Positions 1-7,249 of a DNA stretch of 60,779 bases are shown piece by piece (the first letter of the stretch is position 1; every line of letters begins with the position of its first letter). The DNA is taken from IMG/VR virus record IMGVR_UViG_3300002514_003933, positions 70,141 to 130,919 of that record; one strand, given 5' to 3'. Below the pieces are notes generated by a model. That model was not told where the DNA came from. It saw only the letters and a list, made by a program, of their open reading frames with translations, and did no database searches. The DNA comes from a virus. The position numbers were made by a program, and so were the translations under genes.

Positions 1-1
1 G

Positions 2-394
2 GCTGGTTGGCGTCTGGTGACGGAGGGTCCGTTGAAGCCCTTGCTCGACCGTGCGATTGCACTGACCCCCGAGGATGACCTTGGGCACTGGTGGCTGGCG
101 ATGGAAATCGTTGCCCTGCTGGTGGCGTTGGGCCACGACACACCCCCGGCTTCCCCACCCCCCTCCAACGATGGTGGTGGTGAGAGTGAGCCTGGACCTC
201 CCGGTCCCCCGTCGGAAGGCGAGGGTGAGGGCGGCTCTGGCAAGGCCCCGAAGTTCCCCGTCTTCCGGGTGGGTGACAGGGCTCGCGCCAAGGTCGGACC
301 CCACGCTGGCGAGATTGTCGAGGTGACCTTCGCTGGTCTGCCGGATGCTGATGGCCGTCAGGGCTTGAAGTTTGCGGTGGTCATAGACGACTAA
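2..394 (+). CDS. Hypothetical protein, 5' end cut by window edge
   Basis: The frame is open from the first bases of the window, so this is the C-terminal part of a longer protein; an internal GTG at 17 has no clear ribosome site. The visible part has a short helical stretch, then a Pro/Gly/Glu/Ser-rich linker (about residues 45-80), then a compact C-terminal segment (FRVGDRARAK...GEIVEV...FAVVID) that looks like a small SH3/KOW-type barrel. That reading is from pattern only. The next feature downstream is a promoter block, so this gene ends a transcription unit. No function can be assigned. Confidence 0.6.
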   Translation, partial: AGWRLVTEGPLKPLLDRAIALTPEDDLGHWWLAMEIVALLVALGHDTPPASPPPSNDGGGESEPGPPGPPSEGEGEGGSGKAPKFPVFRVGDRARAKVGPHAGEIVEVTFAGLPDADGRQGLKFAVVIDD

Positions 395-408
395 AAAACC
401 TATGCCCA

Positions 409-452
409 GGGGGGTTCAACTCCCTTGGGTATCTCCGTATAGAAGTGTAGGG
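409..452 (+). promoter_or_regulatory. Phage promoter block, copy 1 (upstream of cobT-like gene)
   Basis: GGGGGG then TTCAAC (415-420), a 17-bp spacer, TATAGA (438-443) and AGTGTAGGGG. It is one of ten near-identical plus-strand blocks in the window, each in front of a plus-strand gene. The fixed 17-bp spacing between a -35-like and a -10-like hexamer supports a promoter; the conserved spacer and flanking G/C runs suggest extra recognition elements. Confidence 0.7.
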
Positions 453-520
453 GTGAGCACACCCCCGGTCGTTTCTCGGGTTCGACCTAAATAAGACCCG
501 ACTCCTTTCCTTTCTTCCCC

Positions 521-535
521 GCCTCATCGAGAGGC
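521..535 (+). promoter_or_regulatory. Leader hairpin before start codon (GCCTC-ATCGA-GAGGC)
   Basis: Perfect 5-bp stem with a five-base loop, followed closely by CCCGGAG and the ATG at 549. The same arrangement with changed but still paired stem bases stands before several other genes (2336, 3674, 6374, 7626, 32221), so the structure appears to be conserved rather than the sequence. Confidence 0.6.
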
Positions 536-548
536 CCCGGAGACACAG

Positions 549-2198
549 ATGGCTCTTTTCGATTACATGCTCCGACTCGGAACCGAGTTGGTGGGGTCCA
601 ACATGGACCTCGCTCCGCTGCCCCGCGAGGATGACAGCGACGGGTCCGGCGACGGCGACGGCGACGGTGAGAAGTCCGACGAGACCGACGGCACCCCCGA
701 GGGTGGCGAGGGCTCGGAGGGTGATGACACCGAGGATACCGACGAAGACACCGAGGATACCGACGAAGACACCGACGGTGAAGGCGACGGTGAAGGCGAC
801 GGTGAAGGCGACGGTGAAGATGCCGACACTGATGCCGACGGTGAAGGCTCCGACGGTGAAGGCTCCGACGGTGAGGGCGGTGAGGATACCGACGAAGACA
901 CCGACGGTGAAGGCTCCGGTGATGGCGACTCCGAGGGTGATGACTCCGACGGTGAGGGCGAAGGCTCGGGCGACGGAGACGGAGACGGTGACGGCGACTC
1001 CGATGGCGACTCCGGTGGTGACTCCGGTGGCGACTCCGGTGGTGACTCCGATGGCGCAGCCGGTGACGGTTCCGATGACTTCGGTGACCCCGGTGCCGAG
1101 GGTGCCGGTTCGGATGCACTGGCTGGGGGTCACTGCGACCTGGGCGATGATCCCAAGGCGTTTCTCGATGGCCTCCTGGCTGCTCTGGAAGCGAACGACA
1201 CGGACCTGCTCGACAACAACGAGGCGATGGGTAGTGCCACCGAGGGTGAGCGCGATGACGATTGCCTCGATTATGAGCAGGTTTGGCGACCCTTCGACCC
1301 GAGCCTGGATGAGATCGTTCGTCCCAGCGGGGGCTACAATGGCATGGCCAAGATTTACCGGGATGATGCCCGACTCCTGACTGCGGGCATCCGCTCGCAG
1401 TTCCGGGCGAAGTTCCTGATGGCCAAGACCAAGAAGGTCATTCATGGCACCCGCCGTGGAAAGGATCTCTCGGAGCGTCGTCTGGTTGAGTCGTTCATCG
1501 AGATCAAGTCGGGTATCCGGCCCAGCCGCCCCTACTTCCAGAACGTCAAGTCGGACGATGTGTCCATCGCGGTCGCAGTCGTTGGTGACCAGTCGGGCTC
1601 GATGCGTGGTAGTCGCGCTCGGTCGGCAGCGACAGCGATGGTCGCTATGGCCGAGGCGTTCGACACCCTGGGTTCTCCGGTCATGTGCTGTGGTCCTCGG
1701 AACGGTCGTCGGGCTCCCTACACGACGACCGAGCAGTACAACGAAGACGACGCTTCGTTCCACCGGATCTCGGGTGCTCGGATCGATCTTTTCAAGGATT
1801 GGGATGAGCCCTTCCGAACCTGCAAGGACCGCTTCGGTAGCTACACGGCTTCTGGGGGCACGCCTCTGTCTGACGGCATCCAGTTCGCCATGCAGGAGTT
1901 GTCCACTCGCGAGGAGCGGTATCGGGTGATTCTGGTGCTCACTGACGGTCAGCCCGACTGCCCCCGCGTCGTTCGTCGCCAGATTCGGCTCGCTGCCGAG
2001 GCTGGCATCTTCGTCATCGGCGTGGGCATTGGCGAGGACGGGTACGCTGTGACCAACCTGTTCCCGTTGCACGTCACGGTCCCGAGTTTGGATACCCTGG
2101 CCAAGCGCATGATGGAGACTATCTCGACCATCGTGTTCCCGAAGCACGCCAAGAAGGCCGCATTGGACGGCCTGATGGCCAGTGGCGGGTTCCGCTAA
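549..2198 (+). CDS. cobT: CobT-like VWA-domain protein with acidic low-complexity region
   Basis: 549 residues. After a short N-terminus (about 1-20) comes a long Asp/Glu/Gly/Ser-rich acidic region (about 20-190), then a conserved segment, and a von Willebrand A domain at about 335-530. The VWA domain shows the MIDAS start DQSGSM and the later TDGQPD strand, as in CobT of the aerobic cobaltochelatase. CobT works with the AAA+ subunit CobS, and the next gene is CobS-like, which supports the call. No CobN (the chelating subunit) is visible, so the pair may act as a MoxR/VWA-type remodelling machine rather than in cobalamin synthesis; that is inference. Start chosen from CCCGGAGACACAG before the ATG. 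The acidic repeat creates long false reading frames on the other strand. A strong terminator follows the stop. Confidence 0.85.
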   Translation: MALFDYMLRLGTELVGSNMDLAPLPREDDSDGSGDGDGDGEKSDETDGTPEGGEGSEGDDTEDTDEDTEDTDEDTDGEGDGEGDGEGDGEDADTDADGEGSDGEGSDGEGGEDTDEDTDGEGSGDGDSEGDDSDGEGEGSGDGDGDGDGDSDGDSGGDSGGDSGGDSDGAAGDGSDDFGDPGAEGAGSDALAGGHCDLGDDPKAFLDGLLAALEANDTDLLDNNEAMGSATEGERDDDCLDYEQVWRPFDPSLDEIVRPSGGYNGMAKIYRDDARLLTAGIRSQFRAKFLMAKTKKVIHGTRRGKDLSERRLVESFIEIKSGIRPSRPYFQNVKSDDVSIAVAVVGDQSGSMRGSRARSAATAMVAMAEAFDTLGSPVMCCGPRNGRRAPYTTTEQYNEDDASFHRISGARIDLFKDWDEPFRTCKDRFGSYTASGGTPLSDGIQFAMQELSTREERYRVILVLTDGQPDCPRVVRRQIRLAAEAGIFVIGVGIGEDGYAVTNLFPLHVTVPSLDTLAKRMMETISTIVFPKHAKKAALDGLMASGGFR

Positions 2199-2204
2199 TC
2201 TCAC

Positions 2205-2230
2205 TGACCCCCTCCGGGGGGTCAGTTTTC
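2205..2230 (+). terminator. Rho-independent terminator after cobT-like gene
   Basis: TGACCCCC (2205-2212) pairs with GGGGGTCA (2217-2224) around a four-base loop and is followed by GTTTTCTT. It lies 7 bases after the stop and just before promoter copy 2. Confidence 0.75.
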
Positions 2231-2248
2231 TTACCTTTTCTTCCTCCA

Positions 2249-2293
2249 GGGGGGTTCAACTCACCCCCCTATCTCCGTATATGGGTGCAGGGG
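2249..2293 (+). promoter_or_regulatory. Phage promoter block, copy 2 (upstream of cobS-like gene)
   Basis: GGGGGG, TTCAAC (2255-2260), 17-bp spacer containing CCCCCCTATCTCCG, TATATG (2278-2283), then GGTGCAGGGG. Together with the terminator just upstream, this shows that the CobT- and CobS-like genes are transcribed as separate units. Confidence 0.7.
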
Positions 2294-2335
2294 GTGAGCA
2301 CACCCCCCCATCCTGTTCCCTTTCATCTTCCCTAT

Positions 2336-2350
2336 GCCTCATCGAGAGGC
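2336..2350 (+). promoter_or_regulatory. Leader hairpin (GCCTC-ATCGA-GAGGC)
   Basis: Identical to the hairpin at 521. It is followed by CAACTGGAGACTCCCA and the ATG at 2367. An upstream in-frame ATG at 2334 overlaps the hairpin and is unlikely to be the start. Confidence 0.6.
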
Positions 2351-2366
2351 CAACTGGAGACTCCCA

Positions 2367-3584
2367 ATGCCTGCTGCTGCAACTGCTCTCGCGCCCAACC
2401 TCACGGTGGTTGATGGTCGCGTCGAGTGCATCGAGTGTGGACACCGCGCCCACTCCCTGCTCGACCATGTGGTCGAGGCTCACGGGATGACCCCCGAGGC
2501 GTACCTCGATGCTCACCCTGGCGCTCTCACCGTCAGCACCAAGGCTCTGGATGCCTTTGACCGCGCCCTCAAAGGGAAGCGGCGTAAGGCGGCTCCCGAG
2601 GTCACCGACCTGACCCGCGATCTCCTCGGAGTCGTGTGTCGAGTGGACCATGGGATTCCCCTCCACTTCTGCCTGCCCCTCCCCTGGGCCTATGCGTTCC
2701 CCACCAAAGGGAAGGCACGCACCGCTTACCAGCGTGCGCTCCTGGCCCTCGCCAAGAAGCGTGCCGTGTTCATCTGGGGTGGCCCCGGAACCGGTAAGGA
2801 TGCGGTGGTTCACGCCTTCTCCAGCTACACCCGCACTCCGGCGTTCGCCTACACCTTCACTCCGGGTACGGAAGTGAAGCGGTGGTTCTACTCCCGCGAG
2901 ATCACCGACGCTGGCACCTCATGGTCCTACGGGACTCTCTGGAACGCCATCGTCAACGGTGTTGTTGGAACCGACGGTGTTGCGCGTCCCGCGCTGATCC
3001 TGTTCTCCGATGTTGACCGGGGCACCCCCGAGCAGATTGAGGAGTTCCGGTTGACCCTGGACACCACCTCCAAGCGGATCGTTGGTCCGACGGGTGAAGT
3101 CCACACCTTGTTCCCTGGAACGCAGTTCGCTTTCACCGCGAACTCCTGCGGTACGGGTGACGAGACGGGTCGTATGTCGAGTCAGCGGATGGATGCTTCG
3201 ATCCTCGACCGGATGGGTCGGTTCGTTGAGTTCACCCACATGCACTGGGATGATGAGTCCGCGATCCTGCGGTCGAAGTACCCGGCGCTGGTAGAAGCGG
3301 CACCTGCCGTCATCGACCAGTTGGGCAAGGCTACGGACAAGATTCGTGCGGCTATCGAGTCGGAAGAACTCTACGCGGAGTTCACCCACCGTGGTCTGTG
3401 TGAAGTCCTGTCGGAGTGCGAAGACGTGCTCTGGCTGTCCGACGGCACCCCTCCTGCCAACCTCTTGAAGAGGGGTTTCGCAGCGTGGTTGCACCGGCTG
3501 GACAAGGACTCTCGGACCATCGCGATGCGCCTGATCGACGCTGTGGTGACCGGCGGTTGCTTCACTGACGAGGAAACTGACTGA
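2367..3584 (+). CDS. cobS: CobS-like AAA+ ATPase with N-terminal zinc finger
   Basis: 405 residues. N-terminus (about 20-45) has CIECG...H...H, a ROS/MucR-like zinc-finger pattern also seen in CobS proteins. The AAA+ core follows: Walker A GGPGTGKD at about 137 (with Asp where Ser/Thr is usual), a Walker B-like ILFSDVD at about 210, and a sensor-like FTANSCGTGDETG near 260. CobS is the ATPase partner of the VWA protein CobT in cobaltochelatase, and related pairs occur in phages where their role is not settled. The start at 2367 was chosen for its TGGAG site; the in-frame ATG at 2334 lies in the leader hairpin. Likely acts with the product of the preceding gene in the cytoplasm. Confidence 0.85.
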   Translation: MPAAATALAPNLTVVDGRVECIECGHRAHSLLDHVVEAHGMTPEAYLDAHPGALTVSTKALDAFDRALKGKRRKAAPEVTDLTRDLLGVVCRVDHGIPLHFCLPLPWAYAFPTKGKARTAYQRALLALAKKRAVFIWGGPGTGKDAVVHAFSSYTRTPAFAYTFTPGTEVKRWFYSREITDAGTSWSYGTLWNAIVNGVVGTDGVARPALILFSDVDRGTPEQIEEFRLTLDTTSKRIVGPTGEVHTLFPGTQFAFTANSCGTGDETGRMSSQRMDASILDRMGRFVEFTHMHWDDESAILRSKYPALVEAAPAVIDQLGKATDKIRAAIESEELYAEFTHRGLCEVLSECEDVLWLSDGTPPANLLKRGFAAWLHRLDKDSRTIAMRLIDAVVTGGCFTDEETD

Positions 3585-3596
3585 AACCAACAGGCA

Positions 3597-3640
3597 GGGG
3601 GGTTCAACCCCCCCTTGCTTCTCCGTATAGAAGTGTAGGG
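3597..3640 (+). promoter_or_regulatory. Phage promoter block, copy 3
   Basis: GGGGGG, TTCAAC (3603-3608), 17-bp spacer with CCTTGCTTCTCCG, TATAGA (3626-3631), AGTGTAGGGG. This copy belongs to the TTGCTT spacer subtype, shared with the copies at 7549 and 32167. Confidence 0.7.
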
Positions 3641-3673
3641 GCGTCCCCGCACCCTTTCACCCCATCCCCATGA

Positions 3674-3688
3674 CCCGCATCGAGCGAG
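3674..3688 (+). promoter_or_regulatory. Leader hairpin variant (CGC-ATCGA-GCG)
   Basis: Same five-base loop ATCGA as the hairpins at 521 and 2336, but the stem is CGC/GCG, extended by two further pairs across a bulged A. TGGAG and the ATG at 3706 follow. Confidence 0.5.
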
Positions 3689-3705
3689 GCAACTGGAGAC
3701 ACCCC

Positions 3706-4587
3706 ATGAACTTCCCGACCACCCTGGAAACCACGGCTTGGATGCCCTATGTCCTGGCCGCGCTCCGCGCCCTCGGACCCCGAGGGGAGGAAGTACGGTT
3801 CCGCGACGTGATCGCCCATATCGAGTCCCTGACCGATTTCCCTGGCTGGGGTACCTGGGGCACGAAGATGAAGCGGGGCAAGCCCTACTTCGCCGGACAC
3901 CGAGCCGTCACCCTCGCGGGTGGGCGCTTGAAGAAGGACGGTATGGCCGTCAACCCACGTCGCGGGTACTACGCCTTGGCCTCCGAGTTGGCTGCTGCGC
4001 CAGCACCGGAAGTCACCGAGGCTACCGAGGTAGAGACGATGGCAGCGGTCACCCTGACCGAGATGGTCACCGAGGAAGCCACCGAGGAAGCCCCAGCGGC
4101 GATCTCCGTGATCACCGAGGATTCGGGGATGGCTTACCTGCCCCCCGTCGGTGCCGTGACTGCCGGGTCCTACGCTACGGAGGCTGACCTCCGGCGCGTG
4201 GCCATCGACAACACCCACTGCTTCAGCCTGTGGTCCTCACGGTCTTCGCAGTGCGAGGGGTGCCCTCTGGCTGGGCTGTGCCAAGCATCGACCATCACCA
4301 CCCTGGCGACGGTGGCCTCCGAACTCGATGCTGAGTTCGCTGCCGAGGTCGCCAAGGCCGAGGCCGAACTCGCTGCCGAACGTGCGCGGTTGGTAGCTGC
4401 CCTGAAAACGTCCATGGCTCCGACTCCCGAGGCCACCACTTCCTCGGTTGACTACTCGACCGTCGTGGTCCCCTTCGCCTGCGTCTGCTCGGCAGAGGGA
4501 TGCAAGGGCACCATCGAGGCCAACGCCACCGCTGCCCATGTTGAAGGGCGTGGAGTCTTCCACACGGAGTGCGCCATCGCGCTGTAG
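3706..4587 (+). CDS. Hypothetical protein with winged-helix-like N-terminus and Cys cluster
   Basis: 293 residues. The first 85 residues (ALRALG...VRFRDVIAHI...GRLKKDGM...RRGYYALA) look like a winged-helix domain of the type found at the N-terminus of Mrr-like proteins. An Ala/Glu/Thr-rich linker follows, then a four-cysteine cluster at about 173-192 (CFSLWSSRSSQCEGCPLAGLC), a likely Zn or Fe-S site, then an Ala/Glu-rich coiled coil and a C-terminal part with three more cysteines. The start is set by AACTGGAGACACCCC; an in-frame ATG at 3670 falls in the leader hairpin. It follows the CobT/CobS-like genes under its own promoter. DNA binding is possible but not shown. Confidence 0.7.
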   Translation: MNFPTTLETTAWMPYVLAALRALGPRGEEVRFRDVIAHIESLTDFPGWGTWGTKMKRGKPYFAGHRAVTLAGGRLKKDGMAVNPRRGYYALASELAAAPAPEVTEATEVETMAAVTLTEMVTEEATEEAPAAISVITEDSGMAYLPPVGAVTAGSYATEADLRRVAIDNTHCFSLWSSRSSQCEGCPLAGLCQASTITTLATVASELDAEFAAEVAKAEAELAAERARLVAALKTSMAPTPEATTSSVDYSTVVVPFACVCSAEGCKGTIEANATAAHVEGRGVFHTECAIAL

Positions 4588-4638
4588 ACACCTGACCCAC
4601 TTTTGGGTCGGTGTCCAACCGGCCCCTGGAGTATCCCC

Positions 4639-5091
4639 ATGAAAGACCTGACCCCCCTCATTACCGAAGCCACTGACCTCGCCAAGCGCGGGGGCAGCGC
4701 CCAGGAAATCGCCCGCGTGGCTTGCCGCCTCGCGGGCCATATCTCTAACGCCCAGGAGGCTCTGGACCCCCTGAAGGCTCTCCTTCGTGACCTTGCGTCT
4801 ACCCAGCGGGGGGACGAGAGCCACGTCCACTACGACACCGATGCTGGAAGCGTGTCCGTGACGTTCCCGTCGCCCCGGTTCAAGGCTCGCAAGGGCACTG
4901 ATTGGGACGTGGTGCGCCACGTCCTCGGAGACTGCTTCGACACTTACTTCGTGACGAACGTGCGGTACGACGCTCGCAAGGACATTGATGCGGTCATCAA
5001 GACCCGCAAGGCTTCTGGCGAGGTGCCAGACGTGCTCAAAGCCATCGAACGAGCCGAACCCACTCCCAGGGTGGGCTTCAAGCCTACCTGA
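4639..5091 (+). CDS. Hypothetical protein
   Basis: 150 residues, start preceded by CCTGGAGTATCCCC. It is largely helical at the N-terminus (LITEATDLAKR...LKALLRDLAS), followed by a beta-rich middle (HVHYDTDAGSVSVTFPS) and a lysine-rich C-terminus. It follows the preceding gene after 51 bases with no promoter block between them, so the two are probably co-transcribed. I do not recognise a family. Confidence 0.65.
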   Translation: MKDLTPLITEATDLAKRGGSAQEIARVACRLAGHISNAQEALDPLKALLRDLASTQRGDESHVHYDTDAGSVSVTFPSPRFKARKGTDWDVVRHVLGDCFDTYFVTNVRYDARKDIDAVIKTRKASGEVPDVLKAIERAEPTPRVGFKPT

Positions 5092-5183
5092 CCTCCTGCC
5101 CGCCCTCACGGCCCCCCAGATGCCTTGTTCGGGGTCGTGGGCGGTGGGTTTCAGCCCCCATCCCCCCGACTACACATCCGCCG

Positions 5184-5214
5184 CCCCCACTCCCGCCTGG
5201 GAGTGGGGGCTTTT
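5184..5214 (+). terminator. Strong rho-independent terminator
   Basis: Perfect 11-bp stem (CCCCCACTCCC / GGGAGTGGGGG) around the loop GCCT, followed by CTTTTGT. It ends the transcription unit that starts at promoter copy 3. The rest of 5092-5281 holds no gene that I can support. Confidence 0.85.
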
Positions 5215-5281
5215 GTCGTTTCTGGCCCCCCAAGTGTGCGAAGTGGACACCCCCCTGCGTCTACCCCTGTGGAGGTGCCCG

Positions 5282-5803
5282 ATGACTACCCCTATCCGCG
5301 TCCTGTTCCCCCTCTCCGAGATGGAGATCAACACCGTGCTGGAAACCCGGCACGCCGAACGGCTGGAGAGTGCCGCAAACCTCGACAGCTTCCCGCCCGA
5401 TTCGACCCTCGGCACGTTCCGACGGACCCTGCTCGTCAGGGACGTGGGAGGAGATGCCCTCATCCGGGGCCACCTCCAGACCCACCCCTACCTCCGGCTG
5501 TCCCGTGAGGTGTGGTGGTGGTGGAACGTCGAGGTGAACGGCACCGATGTAGACACCGGCAAGGAAGTCCCCTCGGTCTTCTCCCAAGAGGAGATAGAGC
5601 AGGCCGAGGAGGAAGGGCTCTCCATGGCTCCGTGGCTCCGCAGAGCCCTACGGGCGATTCAGGACGTAGACTTCGACCTCGCCTTCAACATCATTCGCGA
5701 CCTGAACACCGCGCTCGGTGGGATAGTGCCAGGACAACTGGACCTGAACACCGAGATGTGGTCCGACGTGGCCTTCATCGGTGGGGGCGAGTGGGTGTCG
5801 TAG
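5282..5803 (+). CDS. Hypothetical protein, paralogue of the gene at 19581-20084
   Basis: 173 residues; start chosen from GTGGAGGTGCCCG before the ATG. It begins with IRVLFPLSEMEINTVLETRHAERL and ends with PWLRRALRAIQDVDFDLAF...GQLDLNTEMWSDV. The minus-strand product at 19581-20084 has the same layout (ITLRYPLSEAEIEAVIKDRE at the start, PWIYSAQRALRRDDFWKA and GLDVLHGEIWEDV near the end), so the two are diverged paralogues. The function is unknown. It has no promoter block of the TTCAAC type; a strong terminator lies just upstream, so it must have its own unrecognised promoter. Confidence 0.65.
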   Translation: MTTPIRVLFPLSEMEINTVLETRHAERLESAANLDSFPPDSTLGTFRRTLLVRDVGGDALIRGHLQTHPYLRLSREVWWWWNVEVNGTDVDTGKEVPSVFSQEEIEQAEEEGLSMAPWLRRALRAIQDVDFDLAFNIIRDLNTALGGIVPGQLDLNTEMWSDVAFIGGGEWVS

Positions 5804-6230
5804 ATCGGAAGGGCACCGTTGACCCGTGTTCCACGGGGAACGGCTGCCGTCCGAGACGGCGGTAGTCTCACCCGTGGGGTCACCGATCTGACCCCACAAG
5901 CCTCCCACAGCGATGTCGTCCGAGGTCTCGGGGATGTCCTCGGGGCCGCCCGATTCGCTAAACCCTTGCCTTCACTGGGGTTTTCGCGCACGCCGTTCTG
6001 ATGACACCCCGATCAGGGGTTTTTACAACAACGGGGGAGCGCCCCTGGACCTGTGGTTCCAGAACTGGACCTGTGGTTCCACCCCCCGCAAGTTGGGGCG
6101 AAAGACCTTTCCGGTTGAGTAAGCCCAACGGGGCTCTGCCTATCTACGACACCCGAGGCTACTCCTCGGTGGGGCGAAAGACCTTTCCGGTTGAGTAAGC
6201 CCGACGGTGCCCTTCCGATTTACGACACCC
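5793..6230. repeat. Long-range inverted repeat flanking a structured non-coding region
   Basis: The 27 bases at 5793-5819 (GGGTGTCGTAGATCGG...) are the reverse complement, with one mismatch, of 6204-6230 in the second tandem-repeat unit. The left arm overlaps the stop codon of the upstream gene. If both arms are transcribed they could close a loop of about 384 bases. Confidence 0.7.
5804..6094. other. Gene-free region with successive hairpins and short direct repeats
   Basis: No supportable gene. Visible structure includes hairpins at 5828-5841 (GTTCC/GGAAC), 5846-5860 (GCCGT/ACGGC) and a perfect 9-bp one at 5874-5897 (GTGGGGTCA/TGACCCCAC). Two terminator-like stems followed by T runs lie near 5960-5993 and 6006-6024, and GGACCTGTGGTTCC is repeated at 6047 and 6067. 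This density of structure suggests an RNA gene, a terminator cluster or a replication element. Confidence 0.55.
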
Positions 6231-6307
6231 GCCCGAGGCTACTCTCCGGTGGGGCGAAAGACCTTTCTGGTTGAGTAAGGCCGACGGCGCTCTACCTATT
6301 TACGACA
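6095..6307. repeat. Three tandem repeats of about 76-80 bp
   Basis: Units start at 6095, 6171 and 6251, each with GGGGCGAAAGACCTTTCYGG then TTGAGTAAG, a variable middle, and TACGACA near the end. Units 1 and 2 contain a hairpin-forming CCGAGGCTACT segment, perfect (CCGAGG/CCTCGG) only in unit 1. The third unit runs directly into promoter copy 4. There are too few units and too little spacer variety for a CRISPR array. Confidence 0.8.
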
Positions 6308-6350
6308 GGGGGGGTTCAACTCGGCCTCCTATCTCCGTATAGGGGGTGAG
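6308..6350 (+). promoter_or_regulatory. Phage promoter block, copy 4
   Basis: G run, TTCAAC (6315-6320), 17-bp spacer ending CTATCTCCG, TATAGG (6338-6343). It abuts the third tandem repeat. Confidence 0.65.
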
Positions 6351-6373
6351 AGAACCTTCCCTCATCCCCACGA

Positions 6374-6388
6374 GCCTCATCGAGAGGC
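6374..6388 (+). promoter_or_regulatory. Leader hairpin (GCCTC-ATCGA-GAGGC)
   Basis: Same stem and loop as at 521 and 2336, followed by CAACAGGAGCGCCC and the ATG at 6403. Confidence 0.6.
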
Positions 6389-6402
6389 CAACAGGAGCGC
6401 CC

Positions 6403-6699
6403 ATGTCCATCGCAGTCTTTCACGCCACTCGCCCCACCTTCGGGTCCGGGCCGGAGCCCACCGAGTTCATCCACGTCGCTGATGTGGACCTGCCCGACGC
6501 GGACTACCCCCGCGTCTTTGAACTGACCAACACCATCGAACACTACTGGTGGGAGAACGCTCTGGTCACCTCGACCTTCCCTGGTGAGGGATGCCGCTCC
6601 ACCTCCGTCGGTGACCGCATCCGCCTGTCGGATGGACGTGTCCTCCGATGCGCTTCCTTCGGCTGGGAAGAGGTCGAGGCCACCGCAGGGACCGCTTGA
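6403..6699 (+). CDS. Small conserved-phage-type hypothetical protein
   Basis: 98 residues; start set by CAACAGGAGCGCCC before the ATG. The features FIHVADVDL, ELTNTIEHYWWEN and RSTSVGDRI are of a kind I associate with small phage proteins of unknown role; I cannot name the family with certainty. It has a single-domain, mixed alpha/beta look with no Cys cluster or membrane segment. It is the only gene of its transcription unit before the palindrome cluster at 6714. Confidence 0.7.
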   Translation: MSIAVFHATRPTFGSGPEPTEFIHVADVDLPDADYPRVFELTNTIEHYWWENALVTSTFPGEGCRSTSVGDRIRLSDGRVLRCASFGWEEVEATAGTA

Positions 6700-6713
6700 C
6701 CCCCACACCCCCT

Positions 6714-6804
6714 AAACGTGACTGTCACACCCCCTAAACGTGACAGTCACGTTTTCAAACGTGACTGTCACAGGCAAAACCGCGCCCAAAACGTGACTGT
6801 CACA
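6714..6804. promoter_or_regulatory. Operator/iteron cluster 1: four GTGACWGTCAC palindromes
   Basis: Palindromes at 6718-6728, 6740-6750, 6761-6771 and 6793-6803, most preceded by AAAC. The distances between matching half-sites are 22, 21 and 32 bp, so the first three sites lie on the same face of the helix. The cluster sits just upstream of promoter copy 5, where a bound protein could control it. Confidence 0.75.
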
Positions 6805-6821
6805 CCCGAATACTTGGTTTT

Positions 6822-6865
6822 GGGGGGTTCAACTCACCCCCCTATCTCCGTATAAGGGTGGAGGC
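6822..6865 (+). promoter_or_regulatory. Phage promoter block, copy 5
   Basis: GGGGGG, TTCAAC (6828-6833), 17-bp spacer CACCCCCCTATCTCCG, TATAAG (6851-6856), GGTGGAGG. The start codon at 6872 follows closely, and no leader hairpin is present. Confidence 0.7.
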
Positions 6866-6871
6866 CCTACT

Positions 6872-7048
6872 ATGACCCACATCCACCCAGCCATCATCGA
6901 GCGCGAACGCCGCGAGCGTGAGGAACGCGAGAGCGAGCGCCGACGGCTCCCCCTCTATGCACCTCGTCCTGTGCCTCCCCGTCCTGTGCTGGAACGACCG
7001 GACCCCGCCCCCGAGCGGGGGGTGGTCGAGATCGACTACACCCTTTGA
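6872..7048 (+). CDS. Small Arg/Glu-rich protein
   Basis: 58 residues, starting MTHIHPAIIERERRERE. The N-terminal half is a highly charged Arg/Glu helix; the C-terminal half is Pro-rich (APRPVPPRPVLERPDPAPERG) and ends VVEIDYTL. The open frame lies between promoter copy 5 and the next gene, the ATG is only 16 bases after the TATAAG box, and GTGGAGG upstream can serve as ribosome site. The function is unknown. Confidence 0.55.
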   Translation: MTHIHPAIIERERREREERESERRRLPLYAPRPVPPRPVLERPDPAPERGVVEIDYTL

Positions 7049-7066
7049 CCCTCTCTGGAACCTCCC

Positions 7067-7249
7067 ATGACCGGCACCATGACCATCAAGACCAAGTGCC
7101 AACAGTGCGGTAAGAAAAAGGCCATCAAGAACGTCGTGACCTTCCTCCCCAAAGGAGAGGTGGGCATCTACACGAGGAAGGGCTGCTTCAAGTGTGGATG
7201 GCACCCTGACGCACCTTCGCCCGAACAGACCACCCCCGGAGCCACATGA
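7067..7249 (+). CDS. Small zinc-ribbon protein
   Basis: 60 residues with two CxxC pairs (KCQQCGKK near 12-16 and GCFKCGW near 45-50), about 30 residues apart: a typical zinc ribbon. The start follows TCTCTGGAACCTCCC. Its stop overlaps the next start by four bases (ATGA), so it is translationally coupled to the gene at 7246. It may bind nucleic acid or a protein partner; no family recognised. Confidence 0.7.
   Translation: MTGTMTIKTKCQQCGKKKAIKNVVTFLPKGEVGIYTRKGCFKCGWHPDAPSPEQTTPGAT

Noticed and set aside
487-1119. His/Arg-rich 210-aa minus-strand frame
   Set aside because: Also a shadow of the acidic repeat; repeated HR dipeptides come from the GGT/GAC codon pattern.
381-2204. 607-aa open frame on the minus strand opposite the CobT-like gene
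   Set aside because: It arises from the GC-rich Asp/Glu/Gly codon repeats of the VWA protein read backwards; composition (Val/Gly/Thr repeats) and lack of a ribosome site show it is a shadow.
549-3584. Cobalamin biosynthesis operon
   Set aside because: Only the VWA and AAA+ partners are present, in separate transcription units; no chelatase or other cobalamin gene is seen.
6095-6307. CRISPR array
   Set aside because: Only three units of 76-80 bp, internally similar over most of their length, with no unique spacers and no cas genes nearby.
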